A stretch of 15,274 bases of DNA from Binatus sp036522015 (GTDB lineage: Bacteria; Desulfobacterota; Binatia; Binatales; Binataceae), in the NCBI RefSeq assembly GCF_036522015.1, contig NZ_DATDGQ010000208.1, forward strand, positions 1 to 15,274. The letters are read 5' to 3'. The notes beneath the pieces are model-generated. The model had not been told where the DNA came from. It did no database searches and saw nothing but the letters and a program-made list of their open reading frames with translations. The translations under genes were made by a program, and so were the position numbers. Below, in pieces: positions 6,528-15,274 of the stretch; the first letter of the stretch is position 1; each line of letters begins with the position of its first letter.

Positions 6528-7754
6528 CTAGAAAGTTAGCGGCAGGGACTGAAGGCCGCGCAGGCTCATCGCGGGGCGCCACTTCGGATTGGGGTCCGCC
6601 AGAGCCAGCTTGGGCATCCGGCGGAGAATCGTCTCGAACGCGATGCGCCCTTCGACCTTGGCCAGCACTTCGCCGATGCATCGATGCGGTCCGGCGGCGA
6701 AAGACAGGTGATGATTCTCGGTGCGCGCGATGTCGAGCTGGTCGGGATCGGCAAAGCGCAGCGGGTCGCGATTGGCGGCGCCGAGGAACACGACGACGTG
6801 ATCGCCGCGCGGAATCGTGCGGCCACTGAGTTCGATATCTTCGCTCGCGGTGCGAAACGTCACCTGCACCGGGCTGTCGAAGCGCAGGAACTCGTCGAGC
6901 GCGGATTCTATCAGCGACGGATCCGAGCGCAGCCGCGCGAGCGCGTCGGGGTTGCGGAACAGCGCGAGCATCCCATTGCCGATCATGTTCATCGTGGTTT
7001 CGTGGCCGGCGAGCAGGGTGAACATCGCGCTGAAGACCAGTTCCTCCTCGGTCTGCAAGTCGCCGCGGCCTTCGGCGGCCACCATGATGCTGATCAGGTC
7101 TTCGCGCGGATGCTTGCGGCGGTCGGCGGCCAGGTCCGAGAAGTAGCGCTGCACGTCTGCGATCGCCTGGCGCACCTCGACGCCCGGATCGTTCGCACTG
7201 ATAACGGGATCGAGCGGCACGCCCAGCGTGCGCATCCAGTCGCGAAACATCGGTTTGTCGGCATCGTCGGCGCCCATCACCTCGGCAAGAACGTCGATAG
7301 GAAATGGAAACGCGACGTCCTTGATCAAATCCATCGAGCCGCGCGCCTCGACCGCGTCGAGCAGGTAATCGACGATGTGTTGAATCCGGGGCTCCAATCC
7401 ATTGACGACCGCCGGCGAAAAAAAAGTCGTCATCAGCCGGCGGAGGCGGGTGTGATCGGGAGGATTGCGAAAAACGATCGCATGCTGGAGCGCCTCGCGC
7501 ATCGACTTGAGGCCGTCATCAGGCGGGAAGGCGTCGAGCGCGTTGAGATCGAATGCGAGGAAGCGCTTGTCGCGTAAAACCTCGAGACAGTTGTCGTAGC
7601 GCGTAGAAATCCAGAACCCAATCGGCGTGCGCAGCAGGGGATAGCGCGTGCGCAGGAACTTGTAGAGCGGATAAGGATTCGCCGAAAAGAGCCGGCCATA
7701 CATCCGGCTGGCGACCCGGCTAACGCGGGCAAAGGTGGTCGACGATGATGGCAT
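6528..7754 (-). CDS. Cytochrome P450, CYP107-like class
   Basis: A 408-residue soluble P450. The I-helix AGHETT is at 249-254, the ExxR motif (EFLR) at 288-291, and the haem loop FAAGPHRCIG at 352-361 with Cys359 as haem ligand. The usual first Gly of the haem loop (FGxG) is Ala here, a tolerated change. NPPDHTRLRRL at 97-107 and TFRTASEDIEL at 299-309 are typical of bacterial class I enzymes of the CYP107/CYP105 type, which hydroxylate varied hydrophobic compounds. It differs strongly from the first P450 in the window and is not a recent duplicate. ATG at 7754 is the most upstream start and gives a normal length, but no strong ribosome site precedes it; Met18 is an alternative. The gene is divergent from the esterase, 152 bp apart. 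The substrate is unknown. Confidence 0.95.
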   Translation of the reverse strand: MPSSSTTFARVSRVASRMYGRLFSANPYPLYKFLRTRYPLLRTPIGFWISTRYDNCLEVLRDKRFLAFDLNALDAFPPDDGLKSMREALQHAIVFRNPPDHTRLRRLMTTFFSPAVVNGLEPRIQHIVDYLLDAVEARGSMDLIKDVAFPFPIDVLAEVMGADDADKPMFRDWMRTLGVPLDPVISANDPGVEVRQAIADVQRYFSDLAADRRKHPREDLISIMVAAEGRGDLQTEEELVFSAMFTLLAGHETTMNMIGNGMLALFRNPDALARLRSDPSLIESALDEFLRFDSPVQVTFRTASEDIELSGRTIPRGDHVVVFLGAANRDPLRFADPDQLDIARTENHHLSFAAGPHRCIGEVLAKVEGRIAFETILRRMPKLALADPNPKWRPAMSLRGLQSLPLTF

Positions 7755-7893
7755 CGATTACGCGCCCTGCAGTATATTTGCCCGCGCTTCTGATTGAAAC
7801 TGCGGTAGATTTGAGGAATGACTACACCACGCCACTAAGAGGCGTTGAAGGCGTTTTCCTTCGAAGTTTGATACAGCTTGCCTCCATCCACTC

Positions 7894-7900
7894 GAGGAGA
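7894..7900 (+). promoter_or_regulatory. Ribosome binding site that fixes the esterase start
   Basis: GAGGAGA ends 6 bases before ATG at 7907. The frame is open upstream to 7745, overlapping the 5' end of the divergent P450 gene. This site and the absence of family likeness upstream favour the shorter protein. Confidence 0.75.
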
Positions 7901-7906
7901 TCAGAA

Positions 7907-9067
7907 ATGTCAGTGAAGATCGAAGGTACTTGCGAGGCGCGGTTCAAGAAGGTTCGGGAGATTTTTGCGGATAGCTTTGAGAATGGGATTGAAGTTGGGG
8001 CGGCGGTTGCTGCGGTGGTCGATGGGAAGACGGCTTTTGATCTTTGGGGCGGTTATGCCGATAAGGCCAAGTCCAAGCCCTGGACGCGCGATACGCTCGT
8101 CAATGTTTGGTCGACTACCAAGGGGATCACGTCGATTTGCGCGCATCGGCTGGTCGATCAGGGGAAGCTTGACCTTGACGCTCCCGTGGCTGAGTACTGG
8201 CCCGAGTTTGCGCAGGGCGGGAAGGACAAGATTCCGGTAAATCTTCTGTTGAGTCATCGCGCGGGACTGCCGGCCGTCAGAAAGCAGTTGCCGACGGACG
8301 CTTATACGAACTGGCCCGTGATGTGCTCGGCGCTTGCGGCGCAAGAGCCGTGGTGGGAGCCGGGCACGAAGCACGGTTATCATGCGATCACGTTCGGATA
8401 CCTGGTCGGCGAGGTGATCCGGCGGATCACGGGCAAGACACCGGGCACTTATCTGCGCGAGGAAATCGCGGGGCCGCTCAAGCTCGATGTTCATATCGGT
8501 GTGGATGCGAGTTTCGATCCGCGAATCGCCGAGCTGATTGGCGCGCCGCCGCCACCGCCGGGCAAACCCGATCAAATCGCGACGATGAGCGTCGATCCGG
8601 AGTCGATGACCTACAAGGCGATCGCGAATCCGGTGCCGGTCGTCGATCCCGCGTTGACCAACAGCCGGGCGTGGCGCGGGGCCGAGGTTCCTGCCGCCAA
8701 TGGACATGCGACGGCGGGCGCGCTCGCGACACTATATGGCGCGCTCGCGACCGGGGGCGAACTAAATAGTTATCGCGTGCTGACGCCGGCGAGTATCAAG
8801 CGGGCGCATACCGAGCAGGCCAACGGACCGGATCTGATTCTAGGCGTCACGTCGCGATGGGGGCTGGGGTTTGCGCTCAATCAGCCGAATGCGCCAGTCG
8901 GACCGAATCCACGCACGTTTGGGCATCCGGGGGCGGGCGGCTCGATTGGATTTGCCGATCCGGATGCGCGCGTCGGGTTTGGATACACGATGAATCAGAT
9001 GGGTTCGGACGCGCTGATCGACGGGCGGGCATCAGCGCTGTTCAACGCGATGTTCGCGGCGTTGTAG
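7907..9067 (+). CDS. Beta-lactamase-fold serine hydrolase (family VIII esterase, EstB/LACTB-like)
   Basis: A 386-residue protein of the class C beta-lactamase/penicillin-binding-protein fold. The nucleophile motif SxxK is STTK at 69-72. HGYHAITFGYLVGEV (156-170) gives the conserved Tyr158. HPGAGG at 340-345 takes the place of the KTG box, the usual state in family VIII carboxylesterases and other non-lactamase members. LLLSHRAGLPA (113-123) is another family hallmark. No signal peptide is seen, so it is likely cytoplasmic and probably hydrolyses esters or small lactones, not antibiotics. The neighbouring divergent P450 makes a role in xenobiotic or terpenoid ester turnover possible, but this is context only. 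The N-terminal extension to 7745 was not accepted as coding. Confidence 0.92.
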   Translation: MSVKIEGTCEARFKKVREIFADSFENGIEVGAAVAAVVDGKTAFDLWGGYADKAKSKPWTRDTLVNVWSTTKGITSICAHRLVDQGKLDLDAPVAEYWPEFAQGGKDKIPVNLLLSHRAGLPAVRKQLPTDAYTNWPVMCSALAAQEPWWEPGTKHGYHAITFGYLVGEVIRRITGKTPGTYLREEIAGPLKLDVHIGVDASFDPRIAELIGAPPPPPGKPDQIATMSVDPESMTYKAIANPVPVVDPALTNSRAWRGAEVPAANGHATAGALATLYGALATGGELNSYRVLTPASIKRAHTEQANGPDLILGVTSRWGLGFALNQPNAPVGPNPRTFGHPGAGGSIGFADPDARVGFGYTMNQMGSDALIDGRASALFNAMFAAL

Positions 9068-9165
9068 GGAAGGGTAAATGTTAAGAGGTTGAGGCGGGGG
9101 GCAGATAAAACGATGCCGCCCGTCTTCCTTCGGCGAGCGGCCGTTTTGTCCCTCTTACTTGAAGA

Positions 9166-10032
9166 TCAGACGCCGACCGACTTGTATAGCGCGCACCGCA
9201 ACTTGAAAAAGTGCGCCATCGAGGTCAGGTAACGGACCCGCAACGCCGCCGCCAACTTGCTCTTGGTCAGATCGAGGCCATGGGCCGGTCCGATCTGTTC
9301 ATAGGCGTCCTTGATGCTGTTGAATAGAACATCCGAAGAGCCCGGCTCGAGATGCGTGATGCTGCCGATCTTTCTGATCCAGTCCGGGCTGTAGGCTGCG
9401 AGCGCTACCAGGCTGTCGGCAAACAGTTCGTCCTCTTCCACCAGGTGATTGGCGAACGCGCCCTCCATGAATGCGGTGTGGGCGGCCTTCTCACCGACCA
9501 ACGAGCCGTAGATGAAATGGCCGAGTTCATGGCCGAGCGTCGCACCGACCGCGCCCGGATGATGTGCGGTGTTGACGAAGATAACGAACTTGCTCTTTTT
9601 GCCGAGATCGGCGCGGCAGTAAAATCCGCGCAGCGAGAGGCCGGCGCCGGTGGTATATGGCTCGGCGCGCAGTTCGAGTTCGCGCGGCCCGAACAATTTG
9701 CCTAGATGACCAAGCAATCGCGGACTGCCAAGATCGGACAGGCTGCCGTAGGTCGGGATGTGTTGCTTGATGTCTTTCTCGACGACCTGCGCCAATTCTT
9801 TAAGCAAAGGCTTCTGCGGAAGCGCGGGCACGTTCAAGTAGTCGGTTGAGAGAATCCGCTTCAGGTCGGCGAGCTGGGTGAGGACTCGAGTGCCGAGCGA
9901 GCCGAACGGGACTTTGATTTCGCCGAGCAGCTTGGAGACCAGGCGATCGACTTCGCGGGTTGCCAGGGCGTCCGGTTCCCGCGGCGCGATTCGCTTCGCC
10001 ATCGCAGGCGATGAGGTCATAGCTGCGCTCAT
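9166..10032 (-). CDS. M78 (ImmA/IrrE)-like zinc metallopeptidase-domain protein
   Basis: A 288-residue protein without signal peptide or membrane helix, so probably cytoplasmic. GATLGHELGHFIYGSL (163-178) carries HExxH at 168-172, and EEDELFADSLVALAAYSP (199-216) resembles the downstream Glu/FA segment of the M78 family, whose known members cleave repressors (ImmA) or stress regulators (IrrE). The first 140 residues match nothing I recognise, and there is no helix-turn-helix domain or adjacent XRE-type repressor gene, the usual M78 partner. It ends 98 bp from the convergent esterase gene. No strong ribosome site precedes ATG at 10032; Met5 and Met11 are alternatives. M78 membership is likely but not certain; a generic gluzincin is the alternative. 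Confidence 0.7.
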   Translation of the reverse strand: MSAAMTSSPAMAKRIAPREPDALATREVDRLVSKLLGEIKVPFGSLGTRVLTQLADLKRILSTDYLNVPALPQKPLLKELAQVVEKDIKQHIPTYGSLSDLGSPRLLGHLGKLFGPRELELRAEPYTTGAGLSLRGFYCRADLGKKSKFVIFVNTAHHPGAVGATLGHELGHFIYGSLVGEKAAHTAFMEGAFANHLVEEDELFADSLVALAAYSPDWIRKIGSITHLEPGSSDVLFNSIKDAYEQIGPAHGLDLTKSKLAAALRVRYLTSMAHFFKLRCALYKSVGV

Positions 10033-10054
10033 AAAACTTCTATTGAGCCAAAAT

Positions 10055-10078
10055 GCCGACCTGACAGGCAGGGTCGGC
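10055..10078. other. Stem-loop upstream of the M78-like gene
   Basis: Perfect 7-bp arms GCCGACC (10055-10061) and GGTCGGC (10072-10078) with a 10-base loop, 22 bp upstream of the M78-like start. On the minus strand it would form a hairpin in the 5' untranslated region followed by ATTTTGG. It could be a leader hairpin, an operator or a weak terminator for transcripts entering from the gap. Confidence 0.5.
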
Positions 10079-10507
10079 GCTTTATCTTAAGTGACTCGCG
10101 ATGCTTTTCAATACCCATCTACGCCAGGCTATTTGAGCAAATCAGGTGCCATACCACCAGTAGTTAATACTGTGCCGTGACCCACCAGCAATAGTGTGGA
10201 ACGTTTCGTTACGGGGCACTTCTGCAACGCTTCCAGAGCATTTTTGAACCAACGCAGACGCCGCAGGACCAGCCAGAGGGTCTCTAAATCCCGGCGGCTT
10301 ACACCTCCATTGGTGCGCATTCGCTGGCCCGACCTGCACCTCGATGTTGCCGGGGTCCAATCCGGCGCCATCGAGATGATTGGATCCTCTCCCTCACGGC
10401 AAGATCCGAATCGCGCCTTGACGTGCAATCCTCAAATACCAACTCGCGGTGTGACCTGTTGAGTTTTGTTGCGCAATCTTGCGGTCCCCGACGCTACCAC
10501 GGGCGTT

Positions 10508-10536
10508 ATTGTTCAATTTTATCTACAATGTGTCAA
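10508..10536 (-). promoter_or_regulatory. Candidate sigma-70-type promoter reading leftward
   Basis: On the minus strand a perfect TTGACA (10536-10531) is followed after 17 bases by AACAAT (10513-10508, 4 of 6 match to TATAAT), in an AT-rich stretch. Transcription would run through the gap toward the M78-like gene, whose start is about 475 bp further on. It implies a long leader or an unrecognised transcript. Confidence 0.4.
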
Positions 10537-10658
10537 GACTTCAGCTACGAACAGTAGGACGGCATTGATGCCGCTTTGACGCATCAGAACCGCCGAACCC
10601 TCGTTGATTTTGCAAAGATAGACGCGACAAGGCAGGCGCTTGCCGAAAAGGTAGGCAG

Positions 10659-11282
10659 TTATTCAGGCCGTCTGAGCGATCGCTCGACGAAGTCCAGGCG
10701 ATCCTTGCCCCAGAACATTTCGTTGCCGACAAAAAATGTGGGTGCGCCGAAGACACCACGTGCAATCGCGGTCTCGGTTAGAGCTGCGAGGGCGTCGCGC
10801 GCCGGCTGCGCATCGGCGATTTGCATGAGGGCTGCGCCGTCGAAGCCGGCGCTCGAGGCAACCGACGCGAGCACGTCGCGGTCGCCGATATCTTCGTCGC
10901 GTTCCCAGTATGCGCGCATGATGGCCTGCGAGATCGTGCGCTGCGCGTGCTCGCGCGACACGCCGCCATCATCGGGCAGCGTCGCACTGCCCGCGGCCAG
11001 TGCTGCACGCAGTGCGGACGCGGTCTTGATTGGAAAGCGGCGGGGTCTTTTGAAAGGCAATCCCGTCAGTTCCGCATAGCGGGCGTGATCGCGCCACAGG
11101 TAGCGCGCTTTTCGGGGCGTCATCGCCATCACGTCGAAACCTGTACCGCGGAAGAGGGCGGCGAAGTGCGTCGGCATCCAGTTCACGCGCGCGTCGTTGC
11201 GGGCGCAAATTTCAGGCAACAGGAACACAGCGAAGTAGCTATTGGTGCTGGAGAAATCGAAATAGAAGTCGACGGAGCGCAT
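10659..11282 (-). CDS. DsbA-fold protein, 2-hydroxychromene-2-carboxylate isomerase-like (HCCA isomerase / GST-kappa family)
   Basis: A 207-residue thioredoxin-fold protein with the DsbA-type helical insertion. It starts VDFYFDFSSTNSYFA (4-18): the Ser at 11-12 sits where HCCA isomerases and kappa-class GSTs have the residue that contacts the glutathione sulphur, instead of a CxxC pair, so it is not a disulphide oxidase. GVFGAPTFFVGNEMFWG (176-192) is the family C-terminal signature with the cis-proline Pro181. NahD-type enzymes isomerise 2-hydroxychromene-2-carboxylate in naphthalene degradation using glutathione, but many homologues have no known substrate. The only aromatic-ring gene nearby is boxC, on the other strand 2.4 kb away. 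ATG at 11282 gives the standard N-terminus; the ribosome site is weak. Confidence 0.9.
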   Translation of the reverse strand: MRSVDFYFDFSSTNSYFAVFLLPEICARNDARVNWMPTHFAALFRGTGFDVMAMTPRKARYLWRDHARYAELTGLPFKRPRRFPIKTASALRAALAAGSATLPDDGGVSREHAQRTISQAIMRAYWERDEDIGDRDVLASVASSAGFDGAALMQIADAQPARDALAALTETAIARGVFGAPTFFVGNEMFWGKDRLDFVERSLRRPE

Positions 11283-11313
11283 TTTTCAAACCGTCCCGAT
11301 AGTAGCGCGAAGC

Positions 11314-11359
11314 CAACCTCACCCCTAACCCCTCTCCCTTTCTGGAGAGGGGAACCGGA
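11314..11359 (+). repeat. Dispersed C-rich/G-rich palindromic repeat, copy 3 (variant arms)
   Basis: CAACCTCACCCCTAA lead, then a perfect 9-bp inverted repeat CCCCTCTCC (11329-11337) and GGAGAGGGG (11344-11352) with loop CTTTCT, then AACCGGAC as in copy 2. Arm sequence and loop differ from copies 1 and 2, yet the pairing is intact, which suggests selection on structure. Here it lies between two divergent gene starts, not at gene ends. Confidence 0.7.
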
Positions 11360-11418
11360 CGGTGTATTCGCAACGGTTGCCACTGTCATCGCGGCTTGCC
11401 ATTAGTGTCACGGTCAAA

Positions 11419-13557
<2,139 letters not shown>

Positions 13558-13570
13558 CGCGAGCCGATTG

Positions 13571-13601
13571 TTGAATCGCGGGGTCTGGCGCGGTCTATAC
13601 T
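13571..13601 (+). promoter_or_regulatory. Candidate promoter for boxC
   Basis: TTGAAT (13571-13576) and TATACT (13596-13601), 19 bases apart, about 40 bases before the boxC start, in the 83-bp space after glgX. If real, boxC is transcribed on its own and not only by read-through from glgX. The spacer is longer than the usual 17. Confidence 0.4.
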
Positions 13602-13640
13602 GCAAGAAAGGGCATCTCTTCCAGGCTGGAGATTTTTGCG

Positions 13641-15274
13641 ATGATCGACTTTCGAACCGAGCCGTCCGCGTATCGGCATTGGCGTTTGAATTTCGCCGGG
13701 CCGGTCGCGACGCTTGCGATGGACGTGGACGAAAACGGCGGCCTCGCGCCGGGCTACGAGCTGAAGCTTAATTCCTACGACCTGGGCGTCGATATCGAGC
13801 TCAACGACGCCGTGAATCGGATGCGCTTCGAACATCCTGAAGTGAAATGCGTGATCGTCACGTCGGGCAAGGAGCGAGTGTTCTGCGCGGGTGCGAATAT
13901 CAGGATGCTCGGCCTGTCGAGTCATCCATTCAAAGTGAATTTCTGCAAATTTACGAATGAGACGCGCAATGCGATCGAAGATGCGACGCTGAACTCGGAA
14001 CAGTACTACATGACGGCGATAGGTGGGGCGTGCGCGGGCGGCGGCTACGAACTCGCGCTGGCGACCGACTATATAATGATGGCGGACGATGGCTCGACCA
14101 GCGTTTCGCTGCCGGAGGTCGCGTTGCTCGGCGTGCTGCCGGGCACCGGCGGGCTCACCCGGCTGGTCGATAAGCGTCGCGTCAGGCGCGACCGCGCGGA
14201 TTTTTTCTGCACGACGGAGGAAGGGGTCAGGGGCAAGCGCGCCGAGGAATGGCAGCTGGTGGACGAAGTCGTGCCCCGCTCGCGCCTAATCGAGGCGGCG
14301 TCGCAAAGAGCGCTCGAGTTTGTGGCGCGTGCAAGTGGATCTGCAAATCCGCGCGGCATATCGCTCCCTCCGCTCTCTCGCGACATCGAAGACCGACGGG
14401 TGAAGTACGCGCATCTGACGATCGACATCGATCGCGACAATTCCACCGCGTCGTTTACGATCGAGGGACCGAAGAATTCGGCGCCGCGCAACGTCGAAGA
14501 GGCTCACTCGATCGGCGCGGATTTCTGGCCGTTGGCGCTAGCGCGCGAACTCGAAGACGCGATTCTGCATCTGCGCTTCAACGAGGAAACTGTCCGCACA
14601 TGGATCTTTCGCACGCGGGGCGACTCGACGCTGGTGAAGTCGTACGACGCGTTCCTCGCCGCGAACGCCGACGACTGGCTGATGCGTGAAATTCGTCTCT
14701 ACCTGAAGCGCACACTGAAACGGCTCGACGTCAGCTCGCGATCGATCTTTGCGTTTATCGAGCCGGGGTCGTGTTTCTGCGGAATCCTGTTGGAGCTCGC
14801 ACTGGCGTCGGACCGTACGTACATGCTGCGCGGATTGGGGGAAGGTGACGAGTCGATGCCGGCGAGTGTCAGCCTGACAGAAATGAACTTCGGGGCGATG
14901 CCGATGTGCAACGGCTTGACCCGGCTGGAGAGCAGATTTCAGGGCGAACCCGAGCGGGTCGAGGAGTTGCGCGGAAAGATCGGCAACCTGATCGAAGCGT
15001 CGCAGGCGGATGGATTGGGCCTGGTGACTTTCACGCCGGACGAGATCGATTGGGACGACGAGGTCCGCCTCGCGCTCGAGGAACGCGCGGCCTTCTCGTC
15101 GGACGCGTTGACCGGGATGGAAGCGTCGTTGCGATTCGGCGGGCCGGAGACGCTCGAGTCGAAAATATTTGCGCGTTTGTCGGCGTGGCAGAACTGGATC
15201 TTCCAGCGGCCGAACGCGGTCGGAGAAAAAGGCGCGCTGAAACTTTACGGCAGCGGAGCGCGGCCGGAATTCGA
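13641..15274 (+). CDS. boxC: Benzoyl-CoA-dihydrodiol lyase (2,3-epoxybenzoyl-CoA dihydrolase) BoxC, cut just short of its stop
   Basis: BoxC opens the ring of 2,3-epoxybenzoyl-CoA to 3,4-dehydroadipyl-CoA semialdehyde and formate in the aerobic CoA-dependent benzoate pathway, after BoxAB epoxidation. The frame runs 544 codons and off the window; the family is about 550-560 residues, so only the last few are missing. Residues 36-66 (PGYELKLNSYDLGVDIEL, then RFEHPE) are a BoxC hallmark. The crotonase fold is shown by FCAGANI (81-87) and GGACAGGGYELAL (128-140), which supply the oxyanion hole, and by PEVALLGVLPGTGGLTRL (158-175). A second crotonase-like half follows (about 270-480). GGAG lies 9 bases before ATG. 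Genes boxA, boxB and benzoate-CoA ligase are not in the window; boxB would be expected just beyond the right edge. Confidence 0.95.
   Translation, partial: MIDFRTEPSAYRHWRLNFAGPVATLAMDVDENGGLAPGYELKLNSYDLGVDIELNDAVNRMRFEHPEVKCVIVTSGKERVFCAGANIRMLGLSSHPFKVNFCKFTNETRNAIEDATLNSEQYYMTAIGGACAGGGYELALATDYIMMADDGSTSVSLPEVALLGVLPGTGGLTRLVDKRRVRRDRADFFCTTEEGVRGKRAEEWQLVDEVVPRSRLIEAASQRALEFVARASGSANPRGISLPPLSRDIEDRRVKYAHLTIDIDRDNSTASFTIEGPKNSAPRNVEEAHSIGADFWPLALARELEDAILHLRFNEETVRTWIFRTRGDSTLVKSYDAFLAANADDWLMREIRLYLKRTLKRLDVSSRSIFAFIEPGSCFCGILLELALASDRTYMLRGLGEGDESMPASVSLTEMNFGAMPMCNGLTRLESRFQGEPERVEELRGKIGNLIEASQADGLGLVTFTPDEIDWDDEVRLALEERAAFSSDALTGMEASLRFGGPETLESKIFARLSAWQNWIFQRPNAVGEKGALKLYGSGARPEF

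Larger units (their letters stand above)
10033..10658. other. Gene-poor, AT-richer gap with no convincing gene
   Basis: 626 bases between the M78-like gene and the HCCA-isomerase-like gene, about 40-52% GC in the lines I counted, well below the flanks. It holds the hairpin at 10055-10078 and a strong promoter-like sequence at 10508-10536. On the minus strand one frame runs from about 10519 to a stop at 10142-10144 with a single in-frame TGA at 10394-10396. Its last part reads as plausible protein (ending HSINYWWYGT, with two Cys), but it has no good start, no ribosome site and no family likeness. It may be a decayed gene, an unrecognised RNA or simply spacer. The small frames on the other strand are basic and low-complexity and look non-coding. 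Confidence 0.5.

Noticed and set aside
6684..7577. 297-codon plus-strand frame opposite the second P450
   Set aside because: Antisense shadow of a clear P450 with biased composition; no recognisable motif or ribosome site.
7745..7906. 54-residue N-terminal extension of the esterase
   Set aside because: GAGGAGA lies just before the internal ATG at 7907, the extension has no family likeness, and it would overlap the start of the divergent P450 gene.
9110..9145. Possible terminator between the convergent esterase and M78-like genes
   Set aside because: GCCGC and GCGGC can pair and a short TTTT follows, but the inner stem is poor and the loop large, so I could not support it.
10196..10462. 88-codon plus-strand frame in the gap
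   Set aside because: Arg/Ser-rich with no family likeness, no ribosome site and no conserved-looking segment.
11362..11418. 19-residue N-terminal extension of GlgX
   Set aside because: Family likeness begins just after Met at 11419, and the extension abuts the palindromic repeat. The lack of a clear ribosome site at either start leaves some doubt.

Overview
The window reads as a GC-rich chromosome segment (about 60-64% GC in most genes) from a free-living bacterium with broad catabolic capacity. A fused family III CoA-transferase, two soluble P450s, a GPH-type transporter, a serine-hydrolase esterase, an HCCA-isomerase-like protein and BoxC suggest an uncultured soil or sediment lineage, for example Binatota/Desulfobacterota-like or Acidobacteria-like. 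That placement is a guess from gene content. No rRNA, tRNA, phage, transposase or CRISPR was seen.

Layout. The left arm (1-4333) is all on the minus strand: a CoA-transferase cut by the window start, a VOC/glyoxalase-fold protein 47 bp upstream of it, a lower-GC secreted or membrane-anchored zinc metalloprotease with a VHL-beta-like C-terminal domain, and a CYP125/142-like cytochrome P450. The P450 is divergent from a 608-aa GPH/MFS transporter (4525-6351). The transporter converges on a second, CYP107-like P450 (6528-7754, minus). That P450 is in turn divergent from a beta-lactamase-fold esterase (7907-9067), which converges on an M78/ImmA-like metallopeptidase (9166-10032, minus). A gene-poor, AT-richer gap of 626 bp (10033-10658) follows. 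Then comes an HCCA-isomerase-like DsbA-fold protein (minus), divergent from GlgX-type glycogen debranching enzyme (11419-13557). BoxC (13641 to the window end) lies downstream of glgX on the same strand.

How the genes fit together. Several products act on CoA thioesters or on hydrophobic aromatic, terpenoid or sterol-like compounds. BoxC is the ring-opening step of aerobic CoA-dependent benzoate degradation. The P450s could hydroxylate such substrates, the CoA-transferase could activate the resulting acids, and the transporter opposite the first P450 could move its substrate or product. The frequent strand changes show that this is not one operon: it is a collection of one- and two-gene units. 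GlgX (glycogen/maltodextrin metabolism) and the two metalloproteases look unrelated to that theme.

Most unusual signals: the metalloprotease with a VHL-beta-like domain and lower GC; three copies of a CAACC-led C-rich/G-rich palindrome in intergenic spaces, all in the same orientation; the tandem-domain CoA-transferase; the GPH transporter with a C-terminal extension of roughly 150 residues carrying two more predicted membrane helices; and the AT-rich gap with a strong promoter-like sequence and no convincing gene.
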